From: Clostridium sp.
Lineage (GTDB): Bacteria > Bacillota > Clostridia > Clostridiales > Clostridiaceae
Direction of reading: 5' to 3'
NCBI GenBank assembly: GCA_022767515.1
Contig: JALENK010000019.1
Span: 1 to 59,992 of the forward strand
DNA: 59,992 nt
Under the pieces are notes generated by a model that saw only the letters and a list, made by a program, of their open reading frames with translations, made no database searches and had not been told where the DNA came from. A program made the translations under genes and the position numbers. Shown piece after piece: positions 27,902 through 36,907 of the stretch (within the stretch, counting starts at the first letter, position 1; every line of letters starts with the position of its first letter).

Positions 27902-29022
27902 TGGCACAAAATACAACTAAAAATGCTAATGCGGTAGATTTAAAGGATAAAAATGCTAAATTAGCTATTATTACAAGTCTTATAGATAAAGCAAAAAAGG
28001 AAGGTACTATTACTACTAAGCAAATAATGGATGCAATTGAAAATATCGAGCTTGGGCCTGAGCAAATTGAAAAGATATATGAGGCTTTTGATGCATTAGG
28101 AGTGGAGGTAATAGATGCTGAATTAGCTGATATGCCTAATGTTGGTGATGATAACTTTGAGGAAGAAGTAGATATCTCAGTACCAGAAGGAATATCAATT
28201 GATGATCCGGTGCGTATGTATTTAAAAGAAATTGGAAAGGTGCCACTATTATCCTCAGATGAAGAAATAGAACTTGCTAATAGAATAGAGGCAGGGGATG
28301 CTGCAGCTAAAAAGAAGTTAGCAGAAGCTAATTTAAGACTTGTTGTAAGTATAGCAAAGAGATATGTTGGAAGAGGTATGCTATTTTTGGACTTAATTCA
28401 AGAAGGAAATTTAGGATTAATTAAAGCTGTAGAAAAATTTGATTATAGGAAAGGCTTTAAGTTTTCTACATATGCAACTTGGTGGATTAGGCAAGCAATT
28501 ACTCGTGCAATAGCTGATCAGGCAAGAACAATTAGAATACCAGTTCATATGGTAGAAACTATAAATAAGCTTATTAGAGTTCAAAGACAATTATTGCAGG
28601 AATTTGGAAGAGATCCATCTCCAGAAGAAATATCAGAGGTAATGGATTTACCAGTAGAAAAGGTTAGAGAAATTCAAAAGATTGCACAAGAGCCAGTTTC
28701 CCTTGAGACACCTATTGGAGAAGAAGAAGATAGTCATTTAGGAGATTTTATTCCAGATGATGAAGCACCAGCTCCAGCAGAGGCAGCAGCATTTACTATG
28801 TTAAAGGAACAGCTTATTAATGTGTTAGATACGCTTACACCTAGAGAGGAAAAAGTTTTAAGATTAAGATTTGGTCTTGATGATGGAAGAGCGAGAACTC
28901 TTGAAGAGGTAGGAAAAGAGTTTAATGTTACTAGAGAAAGAATAAGACAAATTGAAGCTAAGGCATTAAGAAAGCTAAGACATCCATCAAGAAGTAAGAA
29001 GTTAAAGGACTATCTTGATTAG
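27901..29022 (+). CDS. rpoD: RNA polymerase primary sigma factor RpoD (SigA)
   Basis: A 373-residue sigma-70. Region 1.1 is short. Region 1.2 starts [16 protein letters not shown]. Region 2 has [18 protein letters not shown] and [15 protein letters not shown] for -10 melting. Region 4 has [30 protein letters not shown] for -35 contact. It matches the TTGACA/TATAAT promoters seen across the window. AGGGAGG lies upstream and a terminator follows. Confidence 0.98.
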   Translation: MAQNTTKNANAVDLKDKNAKLAIITSLIDKAKKEGTITTKQIMDAIENIELGPEQIEKIYEAFDALGVEVIDAELADMPNVGDDNFEEEVDISVPEGISIDDPVRMYLKEIGKVPLLSSDEEIELANRIEAGDAAAKKKLAEANLRLVVSIAKRYVGRGMLFLDLIQEGNLGLIKAVEKFDYRKGFKFSTYATWWIRQAITRAIADQARTIRIPVHMVETINKLIRVQRQLLQEFGRDPSPEEISEVMDLPVEKVREIQKIAQEPVSLETPIGEEEDSHLGDFIPDDEAPAPAEAAAFTMLKEQLINVLDTLTPREEKVLRLRFGLDDGRARTLEEVGKEFNVTRERIRQIEAKALRKLRHPSRSKKLKDYLD

Positions 29023-29026
29023 AATA

Positions 29027-29056
29027 AATGAGGTTGGTAATTCAGCCTCATTTTTT
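29027..29056 (+). terminator. Terminator after rpoD
   Basis: TGAGGTTG (29029-29036) pairs with CAGCCTCA (29043-29050), extended by A-T pairs, and is followed by TTTTTT. It precedes trmK by only about 15 nt. Confidence 0.9.
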
Positions 29057-29071
29057 GAATAAGGTGAGAAA

Positions 29072-29764
29072 ATGGATATAAGTAATAGATTAAAATGCAT
29101 AGTTAAACATATTGATAAGTGTGAAAGTATAATTGATGTAGGGAGTGACCATGGTTATATTCCAATATATACAGTTAAAAATAATATTGTAAAGAATGCA
29201 ATTGCCTCGGATATAAATAAAGGTCCTACAGAGAAGGCAAGGCTAAATGCACAAATGGAAGGTGTGATAGATAAGGTTGACATAAGACAAGGAGCAGGAC
29301 TTGCACCGACTGAAATTGGAGAAACTGATGGATTGATTATTGCAGGAATGGGTGGAAACCTTATTATTGACATATTAGAAGCTGATATGGCTAAGGTTAA
29401 AAAGTTTAAATTTATTATTCTTCAGCCTGCACAAAATCCAGAGGTGTTAAGAAAATATTTATATAATTCTGGTTATGAAGTGCTAGAGGAAGATTTGTGC
29501 TATGATGATGGGATATATTATGAGCTATTTAAAGTGAAATGGAATAATTGTGAAAGCTCAAATTTAGAGGATTTATTCTATGAAATATCACCAATAATGT
29601 TAAAGAATAAGCATAAATTAATGAAAGATTTTTTAATTGAAAAGGTAAAAAGATATAAAAAAATAGTTTCAAATATAAAAGATGAAGGCATTAGTGCACA
29701 AAGAAGAAAGAGAGATTTAGAAAAACGAATAGAAGATATTGAAAAATTTATTGAGGGATTGTGA
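29072..29764 (+). CDS. trmK: tRNA (adenine22-N1)-methyltransferase
   Basis: A 230-residue SAM methyltransferase. The start SNRLKCIVKHI leads into the SAM motif IIDVGSDHGYIPIY (about 20-33). The NPPY-like catalytic region is IIAGMGGNLIIDIL, and LQPAQNPEVLRKYLYNSGY is a family signature. A C-terminal coiled coil follows (about 178-228). It modifies A22 of tRNA. Overlaps the next gene by one base (TGATG), so coupled with it. Confidence 0.92.
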   Translation: MDISNRLKCIVKHIDKCESIIDVGSDHGYIPIYTVKNNIVKNAIASDINKGPTEKARLNAQMEGVIDKVDIRQGAGLAPTEIGETDGLIIAGMGGNLIIDILEADMAKVKKFKFIILQPAQNPEVLRKYLYNSGYEVLEEDLCYDDGIYYELFKVKWNNCESSNLEDLFYEISPIMLKNKHKLMKDFLIEKVKRYKKIVSNIKDEGISAQRRKRDLEKRIEDIEKFIEGL

Positions 29765-30558
29765 TGTTTATGTTAGTTAAGGATATAATAAAGGCAATTG
29801 AAATTTTAGCACCGCCTTTTTTGAAGGAAGATTATGATAATGTAGGACTTATGGTTGGAGATGAAAATAAAGAAGTAAAGAGAGTGTTACTAGCTTTAGA
29901 TTGTACAAAAAAAGTAATTGAGGAAGCAAAATTTAAAAATGTGGATTTGATTATTACACATCATCCATTACTATTTAAAAAACCAAGTAGTATAGTAAAG
30001 CAGGAACTACAAGGCGAAAAAATTATTGAACTTATAAAAAATAATATTTCTTTATATTCAAGTCATACTAATTTAGATGTTGTTAGTGGTGGAATTAATG
30101 ATGAAATAGTAAAGTTTTTAGGATTTAATAACAGTGAAATTATCGAGAAGATTGATTGTAAAGCATATTTGTCTGCTGGAATTGGTAGGATGGTAAGACT
30201 TAATAAAAAAATGACAACCGAACAAATTGTATCTCTTGTAAAGGAAAAATTAGATATTGATAATGTCAGAGTGGTAGTTGGAACTAATGAAATTAATAAA
30301 ATCGCTATAATTAATGGAAGTGGGCAAGATTATTTTAAAAAGGCAATAGATGCAGGCTGTAATTGTATAATAACTGGGGATACAACATATCATTATGTAT
30401 CTGATTGTAAAGAAATGGGTATAACTGTAATAGATGCTGGACATTTTAATACAGAGTGGTTAATTTTCTTGAAAGTAATGAAAAAGATAGAGGACAAGTT
30501 TGCAGGAATCACATTTTATCATTCAGATGTATCTAAAGATCCATACGAAATTTATTAA
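29764..30558 (+). CDS. Nif3-like dinuclear metal center protein
   Basis: 264 residues of the Nif3/YqfO family, often listed as GTP cyclohydrolase I type 2-like. Metal-binding histidines are in DLIITHHPLLFKK and YSSHTNLDV, with ITGDTTYHYV and DAGHFNTEW at the C-terminal side. The biological role is unsettled. Start ATG 29764 (GAGGG 6 nt upstream); ATG 29770 is an alternative. Pairing with trmK is highly conserved in Firmicutes. Confidence 0.9.
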   Translation: MFMLVKDIIKAIEILAPPFLKEDYDNVGLMVGDENKEVKRVLLALDCTKKVIEEAKFKNVDLIITHHPLLFKKPSSIVKQELQGEKIIELIKNNISLYSSHTNLDVVSGGINDEIVKFLGFNNSEIIEKIDCKAYLSAGIGRMVRLNKKMTTEQIVSLVKEKLDIDNVRVVVGTNEINKIAIINGSGQDYFKKAIDAGCNCIITGDTTYHYVSDCKEMGITVIDAGHFNTEWLIFLKVMKKIEDKFAGITFYHSDVSKDPYEIY

Positions 30559-30659
30559 TAAAAAAGAATATTTAGAATATAATTGTAATAGAAATAATTC
30601 TAGGAGGAATTATTATAGGAAGTGCTCCTAAAAAGTTTTTTAAGGGAATAAGGGATGGA

Positions 30660-30842
30660 TTGAATAATTTTTATTGTGAAGGTAAAGGTAATTGGCGTAG
30701 GTTTCCCTTATTCTTAATACTTAGTCCAGGTAAATGTTTAGTTTTATTGATATTACTAATAACAATGCTTTTGTGCGGCATTGGTTTCTATGGATTTATA
30801 ATAATTATACTACTGTTACTTTTATTTATATTTATTCCGTAA
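30660..30842 (+). CDS. Small basic membrane protein, start uncertain
   Basis: At least 60 residues, with one or two hydrophobic segments (LVLLILLITMLLCGIGFYGF and IIIILLLLLFIFI). TTG 30660 is the only ATG/GTG/TTG start in this frame after the stop at 30573. Reading further upstream, the frame stays open through a basic stretch (GSAPKKFFKGIRDG) to ATT 30612 or ATA 30615, which sit 4 to 7 nt after a perfect AGGAGG (30602-30607). A non-AUG start is therefore possible. TAGGAG (30601-30606) could pair with CTCCTA (30625-30630) and hide that site. Function unknown. Confidence 0.55.
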   Translation: MNNFYCEGKGNWRRFPLFLILSPGKCLVLLILLITMLLCGIGFYGFIIIILLLLLFIFIP

Positions 30843-30849
30843 AAATTTA

Positions 30850-30878
30850 TTGTAAAATATATATTAATATGATATCAT
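30850..30878 (+). promoter_or_regulatory. Promoter of the RNase P RNA gene
   Basis: TTGTAA (30850-30855), a 17-bp spacer and TATCAT (30873-30878), placing the start near the 5' end of the RNA. Confidence 0.6.
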
Positions 30879-30881
30879 AAA

Positions 30882-31229
30882 TTCTGCGAGTAAAACATGC
30901 AATCGCTGCTAGCCTAGAGCTAGGAGAGGAAAGTCGGGGCTCCATAGGGCAGGGTGCTGGATAACGTCCAGTCAGGGTGACTTGAAGGATAGTGCAACAG
31001 AGATATACCGCCTAAGTTTTTAGGTAAGGGTGGAAAGGCGAGGTAAGAGCTCACCAGCATAGTGGTGACATTATGGCTATGTAAACCCCACTTGGAGCAA
31101 GACCGAATAGAGAGGCATATAGAAGTTGCCCGCTTCGCCTCTGGGTGTGTCGCTTGAGCTTATTGGTAACAGTAAGTCTAGATAGATGATTGCTTAATAC
31201 AGAACCCCGCTTATGGTTTATCTCGCAAT
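30882..31229 (+). ncRNA. rnpB: RNase P RNA (bacterial, type A-like)
   Basis: The catalytic RNA of RNase P, which makes tRNA 5' ends. Helix P1 is TGCGAG (30885-30890) with CTCGCA (31222-31227). The conserved core GAGGAAAGTCGGGGCTCC follows P3. GGGTGGAAAGGCGAGGTAAGAG is the J11/12 region, and CAGAACCCCGCTTATGG is the 3' core with P4. Features such as GGTAAGAGCTCACCAGC suggest the ancestral type A rather than Bacillus type B. Length is about 348 nt; exact ends are estimates. Confidence 0.93.
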
Positions 31230-31317
31230 TAAGAAAATAAACGGTTTAGAAAATATGAAAGTCTATTTTCTAACATTCGTGGATGACTTTCATAGAGACT
31301 TTGCTATTTAATAGAAG
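31230..31317 (+). other. Region after rnpB with two exclusive hairpins
   Basis: Hairpin 1: TTAGAAAATA (31246-31255) pairs with TATTTTCTAA (31264-31273). Hairpin 2: ATGAAAGTC (31255-31263) pairs with GACTTTCAT (31285-31293). Hairpin 2 uses the loop of hairpin 1, so both cannot form fully. No gene is seen here. It may be a 3' trailer of the RNase P RNA or a small RNA. Confidence 0.45.
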
Positions 31318-31359
31318 TGTTGCGTTAGTATATTTTTTAATATGCTGGCGCACATTTTT
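31318..31359 (+). terminator. Terminator downstream of rnpB
   Basis: TGT plus GCGTTAGTATATT (31318-31334, one bulged T) pairs with AATATGCTGGCGCACA (31339-31354) over a 4-nt loop, followed by TTTTT. Confidence 0.8.
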
Positions 31360-31463
31360 ATATTAAGGTAAGTAATTAAATAAGGATAATTAAAGTCATA
31401 GGAAACTAAGGCTTTTTATTGTGCTCTAAAATATATTTTAAGGATGAAAGAGAAGGTAAGATT

Positions 31464-32414
31464 ATGAAGCATTATTTAGCCCCACTTGAAGGAATCACAG
31501 GATATATTTATAGAAATGCTTATGAAAAGACATTTCATAATGTAGATAAATATTTTACACCATTTATTGTAGCTAATAAGAGTAGAAGCTTAAAGACTAA
31601 AGAATTAAAAGATGTTTTACCTGAAAATAATACTCCCAAAAATATAGTTCCACAGATATTAACTAACTCTTTAGAGGATTTTAATTTGACAGTAAAAAGG
31701 CTTATGGAATTTGGCTATGACGAAGTAAATATTAATTTAGGATGTCCATCAGGAACAGTTGTATCTAAAAATAAGGGTGCTGGTTTCTTGGCATTAAAGG
31801 AAGAGCTAGATAGATTCTTAGATGGAGTTTTTGAGAGTAATACTATAAAAATTTCCTTAAAAACTAGAATAGGAAAAACAGATGCTGTAGAATTTTATGA
31901 CTTAATAAATATTTATAATAAATATCCTTTAGAGGAACTTATTATTCATCCAAGGGTGCAGAAGGATTTTTATAATAATGTTCCTAATCTAGAAATATTT
32001 GAAGAAGCATTAAAACTTAGTGTTAATAACATTTGTTATAATGGAGATATATTTTCTGTGGATAAATATAATGAGATAGTTAATAAGTTTCAAAATTTAG
32101 AAAAGGTTATGCTTGGAAGAGGTATAATTAGAAATCCTGGATTAATTGATGAAATAAAAAATGGCACAAAGATAGATAAAAATACATTTAAAATATTTCA
32201 TGATGATGTACTAGAAGGGTATATTTATGCTTATAAAGATAATAAAAATGTGCTTTTTAAAATGAAGGAGCTTTGGTACTATATGGGCTCGTTATTTTCA
32301 GAGAGTAAAAAATATGTTAAAGAGATAAGGAAAGCACAAAAGGTTGAGGGATACATAAAATCGGTAGAAAAGCTATTAAATGAGCAAGAGATAGTAAACA
32401 GTATAGATTATTGA
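31464..32414 (+). CDS. dus: tRNA-dihydrouridine synthase
   Basis: A 316-residue flavoprotein reducing uridine in tRNA D-loops. The start YLAPLEGITGYIYRNAY is the FMN-binding barrel. The catalytic Cys is at about residue 94 in NLGCPSGTVVSKNKGAGFL, and KISLKTRIG and LGRGIIRNPGL are the other family motifs. The ATG at 31464 has GAAGGT upstream; a longer in-frame start at 31419 lacks one. It stands between rnpB, which acts on tRNA precursors, and polC. Confidence 0.92.
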   Translation: MKHYLAPLEGITGYIYRNAYEKTFHNVDKYFTPFIVANKSRSLKTKELKDVLPENNTPKNIVPQILTNSLEDFNLTVKRLMEFGYDEVNINLGCPSGTVVSKNKGAGFLALKEELDRFLDGVFESNTIKISLKTRIGKTDAVEFYDLINIYNKYPLEELIIHPRVQKDFYNNVPNLEIFEEALKLSVNNICYNGDIFSVDKYNEIVNKFQNLEKVMLGRGIIRNPGLIDEIKNGTKIDKNTFKIFHDDVLEGYIYAYKDNKNVLFKMKELWYYMGSLFSESKKYVKEIRKAQKVEGYIKSVEKLLNEQEIVNSIDY

Positions 32415-32430
32415 AAGGATAAGGTGTCTA

Positions 32431-35400
32431 ATGAAAAAAATTAGTGATATTTTCAGTGATTATGAATGTAAGGGAAATATAAAAGACGCTATTATTGAAA
32501 ATGTTGTACTTAAGAAAAAAACTAATGCTTTAGATATAAATATTATTTCAGATGAATATATTCAAAAGTGTGAAGTAGAGCAGTTTAATTCTTTTATTAA
32601 GAATAGATTTAAAATTAAATATTCCAACATAGTTATAAAATATACTGAGAAGTTAAATGAAAAAACTATAGAAGATAAGATTAATAATATATTACTTTTG
32701 GTTTCAGATAAACATCCGTTATTAAAGGCCGCTATGGGAAATAGTGATGTGGAAATTAATAATAAGGATATAAATATTAATTTTAATTTTGCAGTGTCAG
32801 AAACGTTAAAGGAATTAAGATATGATAGAGAAATTAATGAAGAAATAAGAAATTTTTGTAATGAAAATTATAATGTTAATTTTATTGATAATGCTAATGC
32901 TGAGGATATGTTACTAGAAAGTGAAGAGGTTGTATCAAGGCTTAAAAAGGTGATTAAAAATAATAAAACTGGGCATAATGAAGAAAAGAAGACTATTGAG
33001 AAGGTGGCAGAGTCTTCTAAGTCCGAGACAAATGCATTATTAATTGTAGGAAGAAGTATAAATGTTAAAGGCTCTATGATAAAAATAATAGATATTACTC
33101 AAAATGAAAATCGTATAGTATTAGAAGGAGATATTTCTAATATAGAAGCTAAAGAGCTTAGAAGTGGTAAGTTTTTGATATCTTTTGATTTATATGATGG
33201 AACTAGTTCGATTACATGTAAAACCTTTGTAGAGGCAGATAAAAGTGAAGAGGTTGTATCAAGGCTTAAAAAGGTTAAGGGGGTTCGTCTTTTAGGTAAT
33301 GCTACATTTAGTAATTTTTCAAAGGAAATGGAGGTTATTGCAAATACTGTAATTGAAAGTAAGGGATTAGTGAAGACAGTAAGAAGTGATAATGCAGAAG
33401 TTAAAAGAGTGGAATTACATATGCATACAAAGATGAGTCAGATGGATGCTATGTCTAGTGCGAAGGATTTAATTAAGAGGGCAATGAGCTGGAATATGAA
33501 GTCTATAGCTATAACTGACCATGGTGTAGTTCAGGCATTTCCAGAGGCGCATAAGCTTCTTGGTAGAGATAATAAGGATATGAAGGTTATTTATGGAGTA
33601 GAGGCTTATTTAGCACCTGATAAAAAGCCTTGTGTAACTAATGTTAAGGATCAAAGTATAGACTGTGTTTATTGTGTATTAGATTTAGAGACTACAGGTT
33701 TTTCTCCTAAGACTGAAAAAATAACAGAAATAGGAATAATGAAAGTTCAGGATGGAAAAGTCATAGATAAATTTAGTTGTTTTGTAAATCCAGAAAAGCC
33801 TATTCCTATGAGAGTGGTAGAAGTAACTAATATTACAGACGATATGGTTAAGGAGGCAGAGACTATAGATAAAGTATTTCCTAAAATGTTAGAGTTCATT
33901 GAAGGTAGTGTACTTGTCGCTCATAATGCTGATTTTGATATTGGATTTTTAAAGCATTATGCTAGAGAGCTTGGCTATGATTTTGATTTTACTTATTTGG
34001 ATACTTTGTCTTTAGCATACGATATATTTCCTGATTATAAGACTTACAAGCTTGGAAGAATTGCAAAGAATTTAGGAATCAAAGTTGAAGTAGCTCATAG
34101 AGCTTTAGATGATGTTGATACAACTGTTAAAGTATTTAATATTATGATGCAGAAGCTTAAGGAAAGAGGAGCTACTAAGGTTTCAGAAATTGATAAATAT
34201 GCCTTTGATGAAGCTGCACAAAAGGTATTTTATAAAAAGCTTAAGACCTATCATGCAATTATACTTGCAAAGGATTATGTTGGACTTAAGAATTTATATA
34301 AGCTAGTTTCATATTCGCATTTAGATTACTTTTATAAGAAACCTAGAATTCTTAAGAGTATGTATAAAGAGTATTCAGAAGGACTTATATTAGGTAGTGC
34401 TTGTAGTGAAGGGGAATTATATCAAGCAATTCTTCTTGGAAAATCAGACGAGGAGATTGAAGAGATAGCGAAGGATTATGATTATCTTGAGATACAGCCT
34501 CTTGGAAATAATGATTATTTAGTTAGAAAGGGAAGTGTTCCTAATAAGGATTGTTTAATTGAGATAAATAAAAAGATAGTTGCCCTTGGAGAAAAGTTAA
34601 ATAAACTAGTAGTAGCAACTGGAGATGTACATTTTATGGACCCAGAGGATGAGATATATAGACGTATTTTAGAAGCGGGTCAAGGTTATGATGATGCAGA
34701 TAATCAAGCACCACTTTATCTTAGAACTACAGAGGAGATGCTTGAGGAGTTTTCATATTTAGGAAAGGATAAGGCTTATGAAGTTGTTGTAACAAATACT
34801 AATAAGATATCAGATATGTGTCAGCAGATAAGTCCGATATCTCCAGAGAAATGTCCACCACATATAGAGGGATGCGAGGAAGAAATAAAAAATATAGCTT
34901 ATACTAAGGCATATGAACTTTATGGTGACCCTCTTCCTGAAATAGTTAAAGAGAGATTAGACAGAGAGCTTGATTCGATTATTAAAAATGGATTTTCGGT
35001 AATGTATATTATTGCACAAAAGCTTGTTTGGAAGTCAAATGAGGATGGATATTTGGTTGGTTCAAGAGGTTCGGTTGGTTCTTCATTTGTAGCTAATATG
35101 ACAGGTATAACGGAGGTTAATGCACTTCCAGCACATTATAGATGTAAAAAATGCAAGTTCTCAGATTTTTCAGATTATGGAGCTAAGAATGGTTATGATT
35201 TACCAGATAAGTTATGTCCAGTTTGTGGAAGCGAATTAAGTAAGGATGGTATGGATATTCCTTTTGAAACCTTCCTTGGATTCAATGGAGATAAGGAGCC
35301 AGATATAGATTTAAATTTCTCAGGTGAATATCAGGCAAAAGCTCATAGGTATACAGAAGTTATTTTTGGTAAAGGAACTACTTTTAAGGCTGGAACAATA

Positions 35401-36750
35401 GGTACGGTTGCTGATAAAACAGCATTTGGTTACGTTAAGAAATACTATGATGAAAAAAATATGCCAGTTAATAATGCAGAAGCAATAAGAATAGCAAAAG
35501 GATGTACAGGAATTAAGAGGACTACAGGACAGCACCCGGGAGGAATTATTGTTGTGCCTAAGGGAAGAGAAATATTTGAATTTTGTCCAGTTCAGCATCC
35601 GGCTGATGACCCTGATTCAGATATTATAACTACACACTTTGATTATCACTCAATAGATTCTAATTTATTAAAGCTTGATATACTAGGACATGACGACCCT
35701 ACGGTTATTAGAATGCTCCAAGATATAACAGGAATCAAGCCACAGGATATTCCACTTGATGATAAGGATACAATGAAATTATTTTCTTCTACTGAGCCAC
35801 TTAAGGTTACACCAGAACAGATAAATTCTAAGGTTGGAACTTTTGGTATACCTGAATTTGGAACAAAATTTGTTAGAGGAATGTTAGTTGATACTATGCC
35901 AACAAGCTTTTCAGACTTATTATGTATATCAGGACTTTCTCATGGAACTGATGTTTGGCTTGGAAATGCTAAGGATTTAATTGATAATGGTATAATAACA
36001 AGTATAAGTGATGCTGTTTGTTGTAGAGATGATATTATGGTATATCTTATAAAAATGGGACTTCCAAAGGATACATCATTTAAGATAATGGAAACAGTTC
36101 GTAAAGGTAATGCATTAAAGGATTTAAAAAAGTGGGGCGAGTATGAAGCTTTGATGAGAGAGCATAATGTTCCAGAGTGGTACATAGAGTCTTGTAAAAA
36201 GATAAAGTATATGTTCCCTAAAGCCCATGCAGCAGCATATGTAATGATGGCATTTAGAATTGCTTGGTTTAAAGTACATATACCACTTGCATATTATGCA
36301 GCTTATTTATCTATAAGAGCAAAAGCTTTTGATGCAGAAGTTATGATATATGGAAAAGAAAGAGTTATTCAAAAGATGAAAGAAATTAATGATCAAGGAA
36401 ATATGGCAGCACCAAAGGATAAGGATATGTATGATGATTTAGAAATAATATTAGAATTATATGAAAGAGGTTTTTCATTCCTTCCTATAGATTTATATAA
36501 ATCGCATGCTACTAAATTCCAGATAGAAGGAGAGGCTTTAAGACCTCCATTAAACAGTATTTCAGGTATGGGAAATGTTGCAGCAGAGGCAATATACAAA
36601 GTTGCTCATGAAGAAACACCAATAAGCTCTATTGATAATTTAAAGAAAAGAGCAAAGATAGGAAATGCAACAGTAGACCTTCTTAAAAAGTTTAATTGTT
36701 TAACAGGTCTTCAAGAAAGTGATCAAGTAAGTTTCTTTGATATAATGTAA
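32431..36750 (+). CDS. polC: DNA polymerase III subunit alpha PolC
   Basis: A 1439-residue replicative polymerase of low-GC Gram-positives. N-terminal domain and OB fold (to about 310), PHP domain start HMHTKMSQMDAM (about 329), and an inserted DEDDh exonuclease at about 408-565 (VLDLETTGFSP, AHNADFDIGFL, HRALDDVD). Then the second PHP part, a zinc-bearing palm (CKKCKFSDF ... CPVCGSE, PDIDLNFSGEYQ) and the C-terminal HhH region. An exact 34-nt segment (32918-32951) recurs at 33242-33275 in the same frame; see findings. Confidence 0.97.
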   Translation: MKKISDIFSDYECKGNIKDAIIENVVLKKKTNALDINIISDEYIQKCEVEQFNSFIKNRFKIKYSNIVIKYTEKLNEKTIEDKINNILLLVSDKHPLLKAAMGNSDVEINNKDININFNFAVSETLKELRYDREINEEIRNFCNENYNVNFIDNANAEDMLLESEEVVSRLKKVIKNNKTGHNEEKKTIEKVAESSKSETNALLIVGRSINVKGSMIKIIDITQNENRIVLEGDISNIEAKELRSGKFLISFDLYDGTSSITCKTFVEADKSEEVVSRLKKVKGVRLLGNATFSNFSKEMEVIANTVIESKGLVKTVRSDNAEVKRVELHMHTKMSQMDAMSSAKDLIKRAMSWNMKSIAITDHGVVQAFPEAHKLLGRDNKDMKVIYGVEAYLAPDKKPCVTNVKDQSIDCVYCVLDLETTGFSPKTEKITEIGIMKVQDGKVIDKFSCFVNPEKPIPMRVVEVTNITDDMVKEAETIDKVFPKMLEFIEGSVLVAHNADFDIGFLKHYARELGYDFDFTYLDTLSLAYDIFPDYKTYKLGRIAKNLGIKVEVAHRALDDVDTTVKVFNIMMQKLKERGATKVSEIDKYAFDEAAQKVFYKKLKTYHAIILAKDYVGLKNLYKLVSYSHLDYFYKKPRILKSMYKEYSEGLILGSACSEGELYQAILLGKSDEEIEEIAKDYDYLEIQPLGNNDYLVRKGSVPNKDCLIEINKKIVALGEKLNKLVVATGDVHFMDPEDEIYRRILEAGQGYDDADNQAPLYLRTTEEMLEEFSYLGKDKAYEVVVTNTNKISDMCQQISPISPEKCPPHIEGCEEEIKNIAYTKAYELYGDPLPEIVKERLDRELDSIIKNGFSVMYIIAQKLVWKSNEDGYLVGSRGSVGSSFVANMTGITEVNALPAHYRCKKCKFSDFSDYGAKNGYDLPDKLCPVCGSELSKDGMDIPFETFLGFNGDKEPDIDLNFSGEYQAKAHRYTEVIFGKGTTFKAGTIGTVADKTAFGYVKKYYDEKNMPVNNAEAIRIAKGCTGIKRTTGQHPGGIIVVPKGREIFEFCPVQHPADDPDSDIITTHFDYHSIDSNLLKLDILGHDDPTVIRMLQDITGIKPQDIPLDDKDTMKLFSSTEPLKVTPEQINSKVGTFGIPEFGTKFVRGMLVDTMPTSFSDLLCISGLSHGTDVWLGNAKDLIDNGIITSISDAVCCRDDIMVYLIKMGLPKDTSFKIMETVRKGNALKDLKKWGEYEALMREHNVPEWYIESCKKIKYMFPKAHAAAYVMMAFRIAWFKVHIPLAYYAAYLSIRAKAFDAEVMIYGKERVIQKMKEINDQGNMAAPKDKDMYDDLEIILELYERGFSFLPIDLYKSHATKFQIEGEALRPPLNSISGMGNVAAEAIYKVAHEETPISSIDNLKKRAKIGNATVDLLKKFNCLTGLQESDQVSFFDIM
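32918..32951 (+). repeat. 34-nt direct repeat in polC, copy 1
   Basis: Identical to 33242-33275; 324 nt (108 codons) apart, in the same frame. It encodes SEEVVSRLKKV in the loosely conserved N-terminal region. Confidence 0.85.
33242..33275 (+). repeat. 34-nt direct repeat in polC, copy 2
   Basis: Second identical copy, encoding SEEVVSRLKKV within the OB-fold region, where such a sequence fits the family pattern; probably the original copy. Confidence 0.85.
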
Positions 36751-36804
36751 AAGGAGGATTTCACCCTCGTAGCAAGTTATGGGGATGAAGGCTAGTTTTT
36801 TTTG
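36751..36804 (+). terminator. Possible terminator after polC
   Basis: A T8 run (36795-36803) follows a G/C-containing stretch where TTTCACCCTC could pair imperfectly with GGGGATGAAG. Weaker than the other terminators here. Confidence 0.4.
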
Positions 36805-36907
36805 ATTAGATTATAAATTTTGTAGAAAAGATTTAAAGTTTATGTTAAAATATAGAAAACAATTGTATTTTTGTAAAATAAAAATTTAATAGGATGGGGT
36901 GTAGATA

